A stretch of DNA of 64,000 nt from the NCBI GenBank assembly GCA_019722365.1, contig JADFUC010002119.1:1-64000 (forward strand). Direction: 5' to 3'. The notes below the pieces were generated by a model. The model had not been told where the DNA came from, searched no databases, and was given only the letters and a program-made list of their open reading frames with translations. Origin of the DNA: Lithospermum erythrorhizon (lineage: Eukaryota > Streptophyta > Magnoliopsida > Boraginales > Boraginaceae). Both the position numbers and the translations under genes were made by a program. Every line of letters begins with the position of its first letter. The first letter of the stretch is position 1. This document shows positions 1 through 12,059 of this stretch, piece after piece.

Positions 1-1415
1 TCAATTGCTTCGTTCCGTTACGTGTGCTAAAACACCAAATCTCTCAAACACATGGAACTTGATTGTGATTTATCAGAGTGGGATTTGGTTTGTGCTAAAA
101 CTTTGAAATGAAATGGGAAACTAAAAAGGCATTCAGGTGTTTGGTGATGCTCAAGTAGGGAGTTCAAGAGCTTCAAGAGTCTTGTCACTCAACAGAGGAG
201 TTGAACAAGCACAATGTATTATCTACTCCAAATGCTTGAAGGTTATAATTGTGCCAAAATTGTAATCTATTGCTTTCGTTGAGGGAGCATTGGGTGGATA
301 AAAACAACAATCTCTGTTCTATAAAGAGATGTCCCATTAAGTTAGGTTGTTTACTGAGGCTTGAGGTCAGTGTTGTGAGCTTACTCAAGCTAGGTCAGAG
401 TAGATTGCCATAGTGTTGAGCTAGTGCTCCAACGATAGGACATAGAGTGCTTTCGAGGTAGAGGAGTTGCATCTCAGAGCTTGATTGGGTTAAAATCCTA
501 GGGTGTGTCCTTGGGTTCTTAGTGGTGTACTAACGATGAGTTAGGAGCTGAGAGATGAAATCCTGGAGTTTGAGGCTTGGGTTCCTAACGAGGAGTTAGG
601 AGTTGAAAATCCTTAGGGGTGATTCCTTGGAGTTCTTGGTAGGTGTATTAACGAGAAGTTATGAGCTAAGAGTTGTAAGTTGGTTTGGGCTTCACCAACA
701 TTTGAAGAAGCGCCATCTAGTGGATTCTAGTGAAAGCCTAAGGTGAGGAGCCTTGGGTCGGGGATGTAGATTAGCGAACCTCGTAGAGAAACAGGTGTCG
801 GAGTTTGCGTCTTCTATCCTACTCTTTACTTATTGCACATATTATATATATGCTAGAATTACTTTAAGTTAGATTATATGCTAGTTTATAAAGCTTATTG
901 AATATGTCGGCATATAATTGAATGCTAAATAGAATATCCTATGTTGATCTTAATTCAATATTTCATGATTAGGATAGTTTGGTTGATTAATGAACTTAAT
1001 TGTTATATTCGCGATAGTCCTGAGTAAACTTCTTTATCAAAGAATATCTTAAACTCACCTAAATATATCTATGTATTGAATTGTGGTATGCTTAATAGAT
1101 TGCTAGGATTGATCAATAGCCATGAATGGACTTAATCGTATTATGCATGAATGAGCTTAATGTTAATGACAGTCAAAATGAGTTTTAGGATGTTTTATTG
1201 CACATAATGATTACTAGATCGTTTTATTGTTTCATCTTTTTGTCTAGCATTCATTTTGAGGGGTGTTAATACTGCTTTAGTCTATTCAGCATTTGTTTAC
1301 AAATTGCTAAAGTTATGATAACGGTGAAACTTGAATTAAAGTTTGTATAAGTCGGCGGTCAACGACCTCTTAGTCTATATTCACCCCTCCCAAGGAGAAG
1401 TCATATAGGCTAACA
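1..1415 (+). mobile_element. 5' LTR (cut by window edge) of a Sirevirus-like Copia element
   Basis: This stretch repeats, in direct orientation, the sequence at about 6530-7945. The match is close but broken by many one-base gains and losses. It ends in GGCTAACA at 1408-1415, the same end as the downstream copy, and is followed within a few bases by a tRNA-iMet-type primer site. Judging by the downstream copy, roughly the first 900 bp of this LTR lie left of the window. The identification as an LTR rests on the paired repeat, the TG...CA ends of the complete copy, and the primer site. Assignment to the Sirevirus lineage is inferred from the purine tracts in the internal region. Confidence 0.85.
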
Positions 1416-1419
1416 AGTG

Positions 1420-1433
1420 TGGTATCGAGGCCG
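1420..1433 (+). other. Primer binding site (initiator tRNA-Met type)
   Basis: TGGTATCGAGGCC starts 5 bases after the LTR end. It resembles the usual plant Copia primer site TGGTATCAGAGCC, complementary to the 3' end of initiator tRNA-Met, with a small internal difference. Confidence 0.75.
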
Positions 1434-3767
1434 GGTCTCTACATTTGATCTAACAACTCGTAGAGTGTTCGTTCCTAGCATGTGACGACCAAGTAATGGT
1501 GTACTAACATGATTATATGTTTTAATTTGATCTTAGAATCATGTTTAGGTAAATGAAATATATGTTACATATTGTTTGACCTGATTTATATGCTTTGACA
1601 TGTACACAATTCACATCACCTACGCTTGAATTGGTTATATGCTTGATTGTGGTCAAAATGGACATTTAGCGTTTTGAGTTCATAAAATGTATTTAAACTA
1701 AAATTGTATTTTAGGAATCAAACACTAACCCAAACGGACCCAAAAGAATTGGGTACCATGTTCTTAAGTTGATTAATGCTCTTAGGTTGGGGAAAGGATG
1801 AGCGAAGATATGATCATAGAGCGATCAAGGAATTATAGTTGGATCGCACCATGCCTCGGATGGATGGTAAGATGAGCTTCAAAGTTGGGTATATTTAAAT
1901 ACTTGGTCATTTTTAAGTGTTATATGTTCTTATGTTTGCGAGAGTGCTTAAATTGTTAATTCATGTCCTTTATGAATTGATGTCTATTTTTATAGACATG
2001 ACTTTACAATGCAAACTATGAACACATGTGGAGATGCTTGATTATTGAGTTGTATGAATTGGTAGGAAGCAAATGTGTGTTTCAAAATGATTAAAATATT
2101 TTTCTTCTTTGCATTTGTACTTATTGTATACAACTTCGATTATGTGCTAAAAATATTTTCAAAAAGTCACTAAAAAAAGGCTATTCATGAAATTGAATCT
2201 TAAATTTATATATGTTAATATATTTAAAGCTGAATCTTGTCTACCTTGATTGACATGTCGGTTTGTTTGGCTTTTAATGCATGTTCATAATTTAAATGCC
2301 TACATGTCATATGAAAAATGAGCAATATGCCTAAAATGTGAAAATCAAGTTTCCATGTGCGATTGTAATATCTAATCGAGTGCGATGTTTGATATGCTCA
2401 TTCGAGTCATTAAGCCCATTATGTTAAATTGCTTTATTCTAAATGGGTTAAGATGAATCACTTTGCCTTAATTGATATTCTTAAATGTGATCATCATGAA
2501 TCAAATGAAATATGTTATGTTTTATTTTTCAAAATGTGTATAGAAACATACCATAAAACTTGATTTTATATATGATTAGTGATTGAAATAGGAGGCGGTA
2601 GGGCCCTAATTGTAATATGTTATCACTATTCAAAAGGATCAAAAATTGGATACCTATATACCTTGAGCTTAAATGTGTGGAGTCTATGATGGACTATGAA
2701 AGTGGAGGTGGCTTGGGCTGACGTGAGACTCAAATGTGAAAGAGATCCAGGAATAAGCCTTGAAGGCAGTCCGCAATTATCTTGACATGTGGACTAAACA
2801 ACGAATGCACAAAAGAAAAATGGAATGCAAATCGGGTGATTTCTTTCTAATCTTTTTTTCTTTTTGTACTTCAATATTAATAAGGCTCGGATGGCCTTTG
2901 TGTATAGTGCTTAGTTGTTGTTCGGATGATCTTGTGGAATGTGCTGTAGATGGCTCGGATGGCCACTAGGGGACATAAATTGTTCATATGTGCTTAACTT
3001 GAGGCTATTTGACTTTAGCCATGACTTAACATTTTTCAAATAGCTTGCTTGATTTGGACAATTCGTTATGTGTGTTTTATAAATCTTAAACTTGATATAC
3101 TCTTGTTTAAACACTTGGCTTATCTTCGCACATATATCTGAAAATGAGTCTTTTGATAAACCTACTTGAACTTGAATGATTATTGCTTATGAGGTTTATC
3201 ATGTGATTGTACATCCCTTTCGTTTTAATTGTATTTTCTTTTAAATGGATGGTACAACTTAAACTTGGATTGCATCATACTTTAAAAGTTTGATTTTAAA
3301 ATGTTTTCCTTGTTCTTATCCCTCTCTCTAAATGTTAATGCTTTGAAAATGGATTTCAAAATATGTTTGGGATGCCTTGTGTTTTATGTTTCCTTAGGTA
3401 TCACCACGTGACATATACGCTCGCGCCTCAATTTTACATGTGGCATGTATCCCCAGGCGTATATCATGCAATATGGAAAATGTACTTTTGGTCCTCAGAA
3501 TTTTCCTTATTGAACATATATTTTGGGTTTGGGAGTTCCAAAATTCTCCGACATGTGTCTCTAGGATGAAAATGCTCTCTTGAGAGAGATGTTTTTCACC
3601 TGTTCTTGTTTCACTCCAAGTTAAATATGCTTTCATACTTTTTCTTTGAACTTGGTATATTTTGGTATTCCTCTCCGTGCATGATTCTACATTCTTGAAA
3701 TTCAAAGTTATGCATGTTCTAGTCAACATGAAGATTGAATGTTTTGAATTATTTATATGCATTAGTT

Positions 3768-5627
3768 GAGGGGGAGCCATGTTCTTTTAGGCTATTTAAA
3801 AATATTTAATGCCCTTGTGCGGGAGCTTGTACCTAAAAGACTTTGAATGTCTCCTAACTCATATGTGGACTTGACACATATTTGTTGACCATAAGTATAT
3901 GTGTTTGGGTTAAAGCGTGATTATAAATCCTTTTTTAAAACTCTTGTGAGTTACTCAAGAAAACGCTTTCTCAAATAATGGAGATATTCATTCTTGGTTA
4001 TGAAGAAATTTTGTATTGTATGCCTAGCTTTATATTGTGCTAATTAATGTAAAAGGCTACAATTGATGCTTTAATTTTTAATCTTCATAATCACGAACAA
4101 TCTTGTCAATCATGTTTTAAATACTCTTATTATTTATTCGATTGGCTTGATAAGAAAGCGTGGAGGGTCTTTTTGTGTTTTAAAACTATTTCTCCACTTA
4201 CTTTTCCGTTGTAAAAGCTATTTCAACCATGAGCATTGATCTTTTCAAGATAGTTTGTAGTATGAATTTTTTTGAAAATACATTTTTGTTTTAAGGAGAA
4301 TGTGTAAAAGGTTTAAATATGCGTATGCCTATTGTATTTTTTAAAATTCGCTTTTTGTCATCCGTTGTATATATGTTGTTTAAATGTATTTCGGATGACA
4401 CGTGTTCTAATAATAATGGTTTTCGTGTTTTTATATTTTCATTGGCTTGCACAAGATTAGTGAATTTTTTCATGATTTAAATTTTTTCCATATACCTTAT
4501 CTTTCGGTTTGGTACTTTTTCAAACAGAGTACTCGACATTGCTTTATATAATTGAGTAATTTGAAATAGTAACTCGCTCAAGATATGCTTTAAACTTTTC
4601 TTTAAACTTGAGTATTTGGAAGTTATTGTGATTGCTCCTAGACATGTCCTTTTAATGGTATATGCAAACTTTCTATTGAGAAAGGGGGAGAGTCTTACCT
4701 ATCTTCGATAGGGGGAGTAATTCATTAAAGTTGGCTCAATGTGTCCAAATCGTTTATCCTTGAGACATTGATTATTAGTCCAACTTGTTTTAACAAAACC
4801 ATTTACTTATTTTCACTTTTCTTTAAGTTTTGTTAAAACCACTTGTGTGTATGCATGCCATATGATTTTAAATGTTTTCGTTCTTAAAAAATGGTATAAT
4901 ACACACCGTACATATCATCTTTGTTCCTAAATGGTTGCCCAATGAAATCCGTAGATTGAGGGACTCTTCTTGTTCAAGGTGATATTGTACTTGTTTCTTG
5001 CCGTCCCTAAGAGAACTTTTGTTCGAGGAATGCTCAACTCCATGATTGTCTTTTTTCCCGATGTGCTTTGTTTGAGGACGATCCTTTACTTATTCTCACG
5101 AGTTTTAAACTTTTTGATAATGAGAATTGAAGTAATATTTTATCATATGTCAATGTTCTTAAATTTATTTTTAGATGACATATGTTCGACATCACTTGTT
5201 CAAATTTTTGCATCTTTTTTGGTTTGAACCATGAAAGGGGATTATGTGTGATGTAAGTAGCCACGCTGCAAATATGTTTCGTGTATATCTTTTGCTTGTG
5301 TGTGAGGCCATGTTAATTAACTACGTGTTTATACGTTTTTTAACATGAGTTTCCTCTTTAACCATGTCTATTGCTTAATTTTTTCTAATGAGACATGTGT
5401 TATATGGTATCCATTGTGCTTAGTATGTACCTTTTTGATGATTCAAAAAGGGGGAGAATGTTGTTGATGCCATGAATATGCCATGAATATGCCATGCTAG
5501 TATGCTTAAATATTTTATTTTATCTAGCATGTAAGTACAAAGCAAACCATGTCCTTGTGCTTAACCTTTATATTAGTTATGGACATGTGTTTGGCATCAA
5601 TGTTTTGTCATCATCAAAAAGGGGGAG
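3768..5627 (+). repeat. Multiplied polypurine tracts (5 copies)
   Basis: GAGGGGGAG at 3768-3776, AAAGGGGGAG at 4681-4690, ATAGGGGGAG at 4708-4717, AAAAAGGGGGAG at 5445-5456 and AAAAAGGGGGAG at 5616-5627. The last lies 2 bases before the 3' LTR and is the expected primer for plus-strand synthesis. The tract at 5445 is also followed shortly by TGTTG, so it looks like a decoy LTR junction. Repeated polypurine tracts upstream of the 3' LTR are a described hallmark of Sireviruses. Confidence 0.75.
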
Positions 5628-5629
5628 TT

Positions 5630-7945
5630 TGTTGGACTACGAGTCCGTACACCTTGTTTTAATGATGACTTAAACATTGATTTACTATCTAACATATGTG
5701 CTTAAGTGATTTATTTCATAGGTATGTTAGAAAGGTGCTTGTCGGACGCAAAGTTGACATTGATATCAAACAAGCACAATATCAAGGCATTGAAGACAAT
5801 GAAGAAGAAGAAATGTCACTTAAAGGCTTGAAGGTGATTTTGCAATGCCAAAATATAGGTATGGTGAGATAGAAGAATCAACGCCTGAAAGCTTCAAAGA
5901 GTGAAGAATGGCGATGAAGAAGAAGAATCGTTCAATCACCACCCGGTCATGAAAGGACCAGAAAAGTTCACGAAGAATCAAGATCGGAAGAGACGAGTCT
6001 TGGATGCAAGCCGAAGATTAGGTAAAAGTTATGGCTTGAATCTTACTTTACTTTCTTTCCTTGATCTTGATTGAAGTTCTTATTTGGGAGATATTTTTCA
6101 AATCATTTTTGACTAAAAGATCTTAACCGTTTCAATATTTTTAAGAATGTTTGTCAAAAGAAAATATTTTGAAAATCTTAATGTGTATAAAACTGGGGTT
6201 TGAATTCATTTTATTAAAGGGTTTGAAAAGAGCTTTCCAACGCTTTTTGAATCGTCTAAATCGGAGCTATAACGAAGCGGGAAATGCGATTTTAAGTTTC
6301 GCAAAAACTGCTTCATCGGACAATCGAGACCCGGGGGTCTGCGTGGGGTAAATGATCTCAACGTTTTGCTGTTTTCTCTGTTTAGACCCCCATCGAGACT
6401 ACAGGCTCACCGATGAGGTCTCGATAGATGTCAAAAACTAGCACGTTTTTGTCCGTTTTAACTCATTTTTCGCCCTTTAAATACCAAATCTTCCAAACTC
6501 TTTCCCAACTTTTCCCAAACAATTCTAAATTTTTTTATACTCATTTCTCATCTTTAAAACACCAAATCTCAAACACATGAGAGCTTTAATTGTGATTTAT
6601 CAAAGAGAGTGAGTTGGTTTTTGTGCTAAACTTTGAAGTGAGGAAATGGGAAACTAAGAGCATTCAAGGTGTTTGATGGAAATGCTCAAATGGGGGAGTT
6701 CAAGAGCTTCAAAGTCTTATCTACTCAACAAGGAGTTGAACAAGGCTTCAGTGTATTATCTACAATTGTAGGAGTTATAAATTGTGCCAAATTGTAATCC
6801 CTATTGTAGCTCGTTGAGGAGCATTTAGATTGGGATAAAACAACAATCTACATTCTATAAAGAATGTCCCATAAGTTAAGTTTGTTCTTCATACTAGAGG
6901 CTTGAGGTCAGTGTTGTGAGGCTTACTCAAGCTAGGAATCGAAATGGTGCCATAGTGTTGAGGCTAGTGCTCAAGCGGTAGGACTTATAGAGTGCTTTCG
7001 AGGTAGAGGAGTTGCATCTCCGACTTGATTGGAATTAAAATCTAGGGTGTGTCCTTTGGGTTCTTAGTGGTGTACTAACGATGAGTTGGAGCTAAGAGAT
7101 GAAATCTGGGTTGAGGCTTGGGTTCCTAACGGGGGGGGAGTTAGGAGTTGAAATCCTTAGGGTGATTCCTTGGGTTCTTAGTGGTGTATTAACGAGAAGT
7201 TATGAGCTAAGAGTTGTAAGTTGGTTTGGGCTTCACCAACATTTGAAGAAGCGCCATCTAGTGGATTCTAGTGAAAGCCTAAGGTGAGGAGCCTTGGGTC
7301 GGGGATGGAGTTAGCGAGCCTCGTGAAAACACCGTGTCGGGAGTTTGCATCTTCTATCCACACTCTTTACTTTATTACGCATATTATATATATGCTAATT
7401 GCTAGGATTCGATTATATACTAGTTTATCACAGCTTATTGAATATGTCGGCATATAATTGAATGCTAAAATAAAATATCCTATGTTGATCTTAATTTATT
7501 ATTCATGATTAGGATAGTTTGATTTGATTAATGAACTTGGTGTTATATTAAGCACCGATCAAATCATAATTAAACTGCTATCAAAATATGTAGCTTCGCT
7601 AGTATATCTATATGTATTGAATTGTGGTATGCTTAATAGATTGCTAGGATTGATCAATAGCCATGAATGGACTTGTCGTATTATGCATGAATGAGCTTAA
7701 TGTTAATATTGATCAAAATGAGTTTTTGGATGTTTTATTGCACATAATGATTACTAGATCGTTTATTGTTTCATGCTTTTATCTAGCATTCATTTGAGGG
7801 GTCTTAATACTACTTTAGTCTATTCCGCATTTTGTTTTACAAATTGCTAAAGTTAATATTAACGGTGAAACGAATTAAAGGATTTGTATAAGTCGGCGGT
7901 CAGCGACCTCTTAGTCATAGCCCCCCCTCACATTATAGGCTAACA
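5630..7945 (+). mobile_element. 3' LTR of the Sirevirus-like element, complete, 2316 bp
   Basis: It begins TGTTGGAC directly after the polypurine tract and ends GGCTAACA, giving TGTT...AACA inverted ends. The second half matches the 5' LTR at 1-1415. The sequence just after it, from 7946, is interrupted Copia pol in the opposite orientation, so the insertion point is exact. The expected partner of the 5-bp target duplication (GCCTT at 7946-7950) lies beyond the left window edge and cannot be checked. Short reading frames inside are not believable genes. Confidence 0.9.
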
Positions 7946-8946
7946 GCCTTTTACACATTTTTGCGATTCGAGATTATTACACATAAATCCACGTAACAAT
8001 CTCTTTATAGTTTGAAAACATATGCTTATAGGGAGTTACATGGAAAGTGGAACCAGAGTCTACTAACCAATCAGAATCACACAAAGGATCAGACAACATA
8101 TTATTCAAACTAGGATAATCACAAAGGTTATTAATCATGAAATATATCACCCAAATTATCCTCACAAAAATCCACATTATCATACACATGATGTTGGTTC
8201 TTTTTAGGCTTAGGACAATCCTTAATCAAATGACCTCCTTCATGACAGTTATAACACTTTCTCATTAGGCCTAGACTTAGATACATCGGCTTGAGTGTAA
8301 GTGTTTTCTCACATACTCTCCATGTACACATTTTTTGGGCATTAGCTTTATCTTGAGATATCCCTAACATGCAGCCTCTAAATTTCCTACGCCTCACACC
8401 TTTGCCTCAAATCTAATTCCTTACTCGTAAGACCATTATCCACAATATCAAGGGTCACATCATCTCTACCATACTTAATAGCAGATTTTACATCATTAGC
8501 TTGAATGTCGAAGCCAACATTCAAAAGGGCAATGGAAGTATAATCATCTATGTTCAGCATCTGCTTAGACAACTTAATATCTGCTATCGGTTTATAAAAA
8601 TATCTAGATTCTGCATTGATATCCTTGCATTATCTAATCTAAATTTTAAAAAACTTCTCCAGCAGAACATTCTACTTTGGGCAAAGAGGTTTCGGTATAT
8701 AGACTATTAGGAAACATCCCATACGGTTTTAGCACATGCAGCAATTCCAACTTTTTCTAATTAGAGTCGAGATAAGTTCGGAGTGAATTATAAAGGCATA
8801 GAACATTCATTTCAATCTTATTTTTCTTTTGTTGTCGTAGCTGTAATCGACTACTTGACCTTAAACATTTTTTGTTGAATCCAAAACACACTTGATTTCA
8901 TTTCCATGCTAAAGTCAGATTTTCCGTTAAATTGAACCACGCCCAT
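7946..8946 (-). pseudogene. Copia gag-protease fragment (frameshifted)
   Basis: Read on the minus strand from an ATG at 8946, the product starts MGVVQFNGKSDFSMEMKS, like Copia gag starts, then has several stops and frame changes. A gag-like part with KYGRDDVTLDIV and LTSKEL lies at about 8400-8560. A CCHC zinc knuckle, CYNCHEGGHLIKDC, lies near 8220-8280. The retroviral-type aspartic protease motif DSGSTFHVTP lies near 8030-8080. The reading ends abruptly at 7945 where the Sirevirus-like LTR begins; integrase, reverse transcriptase and RNase H should lie left of the window. This is the 5' half of an opposite-strand Copia element split by the later insertion. Confidence 0.85.
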
Positions 8947-9830
8947 ATTGATTTGCACCTAATATAACGAAAATATGCAAATAACAAATCAAATATAACT
9001 TTAAATATCACAAGATTAAAATTTTAAGCGATTAAACACAAAAATCGTGACACGATTCAACACAAAATGATCACAGAATCTCACAAAGAAATTTAAATCG
9101 GCCTTACAACGGAACCCAGATCCAGTTCAATAACAAGAATGAAAAAAAGCGAAATTCTAAAAGGGATTAAGTCTCCTTTACCATTGAAACATTACAAAAA
9201 ATTTCGACACTTACCGCCCCAGCTCGAGAGTTTTTAAGCTCCGAAATAACAAAGTCCAAATCTGGTCAACACAAGTCAGCTGGTCCCAACAGATCTGGTC
9301 AAACCCGGTCCAACATTATATTCACGCTACGGTAGCGATGCGTAGCGTAGTCTATAGCAAATCGGCGATTTTCGACAAAATCGGCAACTCCTCCGATGCT
9401 GCGACGATTTAGCGACCTCTAGACGGTGAGTCTGAAATGCGACAAAGCTGCAGCTCCGGCGACTTCGACTCCGATCTGCCGAGTCAGGCAGCGAATCACG
9501 GCGAGCGGCTCAACCCGATGCCAGCAACTACTCAATCGTGATGCTGCAGCCTCCAGTAGCTCGCGGCTTCGGAGACCAAATCAGAGCTCTTCTTCTGCAG
9601 TCGAATTTCGTGAGAGGTGGGTACCCGACAAATCCAGAAATGCAGCGGCCAGAATTCCGATCTGCGACCCTCACCGGCTTCAGGTAGAAGCGGCTCATTA
9701 ACCTCTTGAATCGACAAGCAGTCGGCGACTTGAGCAGATCTGGAGCTTCCGGCGTCGATCACGAAACTCCGGCCAACTCCTCATTTCAGCTCCGACGAGC
9801 TTAGGAAAGGCTGCACAGCACCGAGCTTTA
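8947..9830 (-). mobile_element. Long untranslated leader of the minus-strand Copia element
   Basis: About 885 bases lie between primer site and gag ATG. The part at 9300-9830 is noticeably GC-rich with many CTCCGGC and CGAC motifs, while 8950-9200 is AT-rich. Reading frames of 70-90 codons on both strands here show no family resemblance. The leader is unusually long for a plant Copia element. Confidence 0.55.
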
Positions 9831-9842
9831 GCTGCGATACCA
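9831..9842 (-). other. Primer binding site of the minus-strand Copia element
   Basis: On the minus strand this reads TGGTATCGCAGC, a near match to the iMet-type primer site TGGTATCAGAGC. It lies 5 bases downstream of the proposed LTR end. Confidence 0.65.
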
Positions 9843-9847
9843 GCATT

Positions 9848-10194
9848 TGAGTATGGATAACTCGTTGTTGTGGGTTTGGCTTTCGATTTCCTACTCGTTT
9901 GATTCTCTATCAAACTTGCGCCTCAATCGGACCCAATGACAACCCAACCTTTACCTTCCACCGAGCCGACTAAGACCTCACGCTAGATGGAATTAGAAGG
10001 GACTTCGATGAATCTGAAAAGAAGAATGTCACTGAAGACTCAAAGGCACAAAACTAGGATTTTCTAAGGGCACAAAGCTTAGAATGGTTCAACTCATCTA
10101 TCACACTAACAATCTAAAAGACTATATAGAATTAGGTTAAGCATTAGTGGATTGAATTGCAAGTGGATCTGATTATTTGATTATTGGGCCAACA
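9848..10194 (-). mobile_element. 5' LTR of the minus-strand Copia element (347 bp)
   Basis: Minus-strand ends are TGTTGGCC (at 10194) and CATACTCA (at 9848), that is TG...CA. A TATA-like TTCTATATAG lies near 10109. The boundaries are inferred from the primer site on one side and the start of NLR homology on the other; the matching 3' LTR lies outside the window, so the exact ends are not proven. Confidence 0.6.
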
Positions 10195-10207
10195 TATCCA
10201 ACCGTAA

Positions 10208-11582
10208 CTTTATGAAATTCTGCAAAATAGAAGTTGTCTTGTTGTGTTGGATGACATTTGGTCAAGTGATGCTTGGGAAAGCATTAAAGATGGTTTCCCA
10301 ATCAAATTAAAAGGAAGTAAAGTGTTGATTACAACTCGTAATAGGGAAGTAGCCATAGTAGTGGATAGTTTTATCCATGAACCACGACTTCTTAACATTG
10401 AGGAAAGTTGGGAATTACTCCGCAAAAGAGCCCATCAGGAAAAATGTGGTCTAAGGTATACTTTAATTAAATCTCTCTTATTTTAATATTTTCCTTTCCC
10501 TAATAATTTATTTACTCATATGTCAAATATTATTTTCATAATCTAGATATAGAATGGTTCGTTTACTTAATTACTTCGTTCACTTCTTCAAGTATTGTCA
10601 TCATGACAAGATGCCCCAAGTAATGTTCTCTTAAATCACCTCAAAATAAAAACGGTTGCAAAGTGTGAAATAATCCTGGTTAACATGAAAAAATTAATAT
10701 ATTCAGTATTAATTAATAACATCTTAGGTCACTTCTCCTATAATTATTTGATTTTAATATTTAGCCTTATAAATTATTAACATGATATCAAATTGAGTCT
10801 ATCATATTGATTAATAATGCGTATAACCAACCCCGTCTATTGATATGGTATGTAATAGACCGGGTGTCCAAATTTTAGCATGATCATGAATTCCTATTAG
10901 ACGGAAAAATCACCAACTTCATGTCTCATTCTAGTTTCTCTTGCGTTTATTACTTACTATTTCGTGGCAACAGAGTTTTCAACAACTTCTCATACTTGCT
11001 CCTTATTTTGTAACAAGAAGAAAATCTGTATAATACTGTATGTACTCTCACTACTCTGTAAGTCTTATAATTTTTTTTCTTGCATTCGGAAAAACGTAAA
11101 TATTAGTTTTCGACTTTATTACAGGTACCGAAGAATTTGAAAAAATAGTCGAATTAGGGAAAGAGATGGTTACTCATTGTGGTGGACTTCCCCTGGCTGG
11201 GGTTGTCTTAGGAGGAATTCTTTCCTCGAAACATAGTTATAGTGAGGAAAGAATGTTGGCCAAGATCAAGGGGATATACAAAAAATACTGGCCTTGACTT
11301 ATGATGACTTGCCTTTCCAATTGAAGCCTTGTTTCCTATACTTGAACAAGTATAGAGAAGATGAAGATATCAAAGTAGAGACATTATACTAGATATGGAT
11401 AGCAGAAGGTATGGTTTCTATTGAAGATCGAATAGGAGATGATGAAACGATGATGGATATTGCAGAACGTTATCTCGGGGAGTTAGTAGAAAGGTGTTTG
11501 GTATTTGTTGAACAAGAAGAAGTGACTTTCTTTAGAAGGTTTAAATCTTGCCACCTTCGTGATCTAATGAGGGATATGTGCT
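10208..11582 (+). pseudogene. CC-NBS-LRR (RPP13-like) resistance gene relic, NB-ARC part
   Basis: Plant NLR proteins sense pathogen effectors; the NB-ARC domain binds ADP/ATP. The first segment (10208-10455) begins right at the kinase-2 motif, LVVLDDIW, followed by the RNBS-B motif GSKVLITTRN and then EESWELL. After an apparent intron (GT at 10456, AG at 11123-11124) comes GGLPLAGVVLGG (the GLPL motif), then LPFQLKPCFLYL (RNBS-D), WIAEGMV, and LRDLMRDMC, the MHD region. The coiled coil and P-loop are missing: they would lie left of the retrotransposon junction. Damage includes a frameshift near 11290, a TAG stop at about 11391, an out-of-frame splice join, and a stop right before the first homologous codon. 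Clearly non-functional as it stands. Confidence 0.9.
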
Positions 11583-12059
11583 AAAACTGTGCGAATTTAT
11601 CCATTATGTAAGAAAGTTAACCGCTTTGCATTGCTATACTTGAGATTAATAAGTAATGAGCCGAGCTCAATGGGTGGCTCGGAAAGCCTAGGAGTCAAAG
11701 CTCGGCTCGGTCTATATTGAGTGGGACATGAACTATCACTTCACCCTTCTTGACTCACGAGAGCCGACTGGGTGAGCTTGGCTAAAACTTTGGTTATATG
11801 AGAGGTATTATATATTAAAATGGGTTTTGTTATAATTTTATGATGATTCAAATTTATTCTATCAAGAACAAATGTGTTTGTTATGATGAATTTTTATTAT
11901 AATAAGTCAATATCCAAATTATCCAGTGACAATTAACTATTTCATTTCTATTATTTTTGTGCACTTTATTTCTTTAAATTAGTACCAAGTAGAATTCATT
12001 TCGGTTTTGAAAACAAAACTCGGTGAGCCAACAACGAGCACCAGACCTGCGCTGGAAGC
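11583..12059 (+). other. Non-homologous spacer inside the NLR relic
   Basis: About 480 bases separate the MHD region from the LRR segment where an intact gene would continue with the start of the LRR. It contains a patch at 11660-11790 rich in GAGCTCGG/GGCTCGG words, like those at 17400-17770, followed by AT-rich DNA. It is probably a replacement or small insertion of repeat origin, with part of the LRR deleted. Confidence 0.45.

Larger units (their letters stand above)
1416..5629 (+). mobile_element. Non-coding internal region of the Sirevirus-like element
   Basis: This 4.2 kb between primer site and 3' LTR has no reading frame beyond about 130 codons on either strand, and I recognise no gag, protease, integrase, reverse transcriptase or RNase H motif in it. 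An autonomous Sirevirus would carry about 5 kb of gag-pol here. The element is therefore a non-autonomous derivative (LARD-like), with its ends kept and its coding region lost or replaced. It carries at least five G-rich purine tracts (separate entry), all on the plus strand. A short tandem repeat of CATGAATATGC lies near 5470-5495. It would need proteins from a related element to move. Confidence 0.75.

Noticed and set aside
2760..3780. Reading frames of 68-128 codons in the Sirevirus-like interior
   Set aside because: No motifs, poor codon structure, and both strands open only by chance in AT-rich DNA.
9426..9913. Overlapping frames on both strands in GC-rich DNA
   Set aside because: They lie in the leader of the Copia element, have no family motifs, and are open on both strands because of composition.
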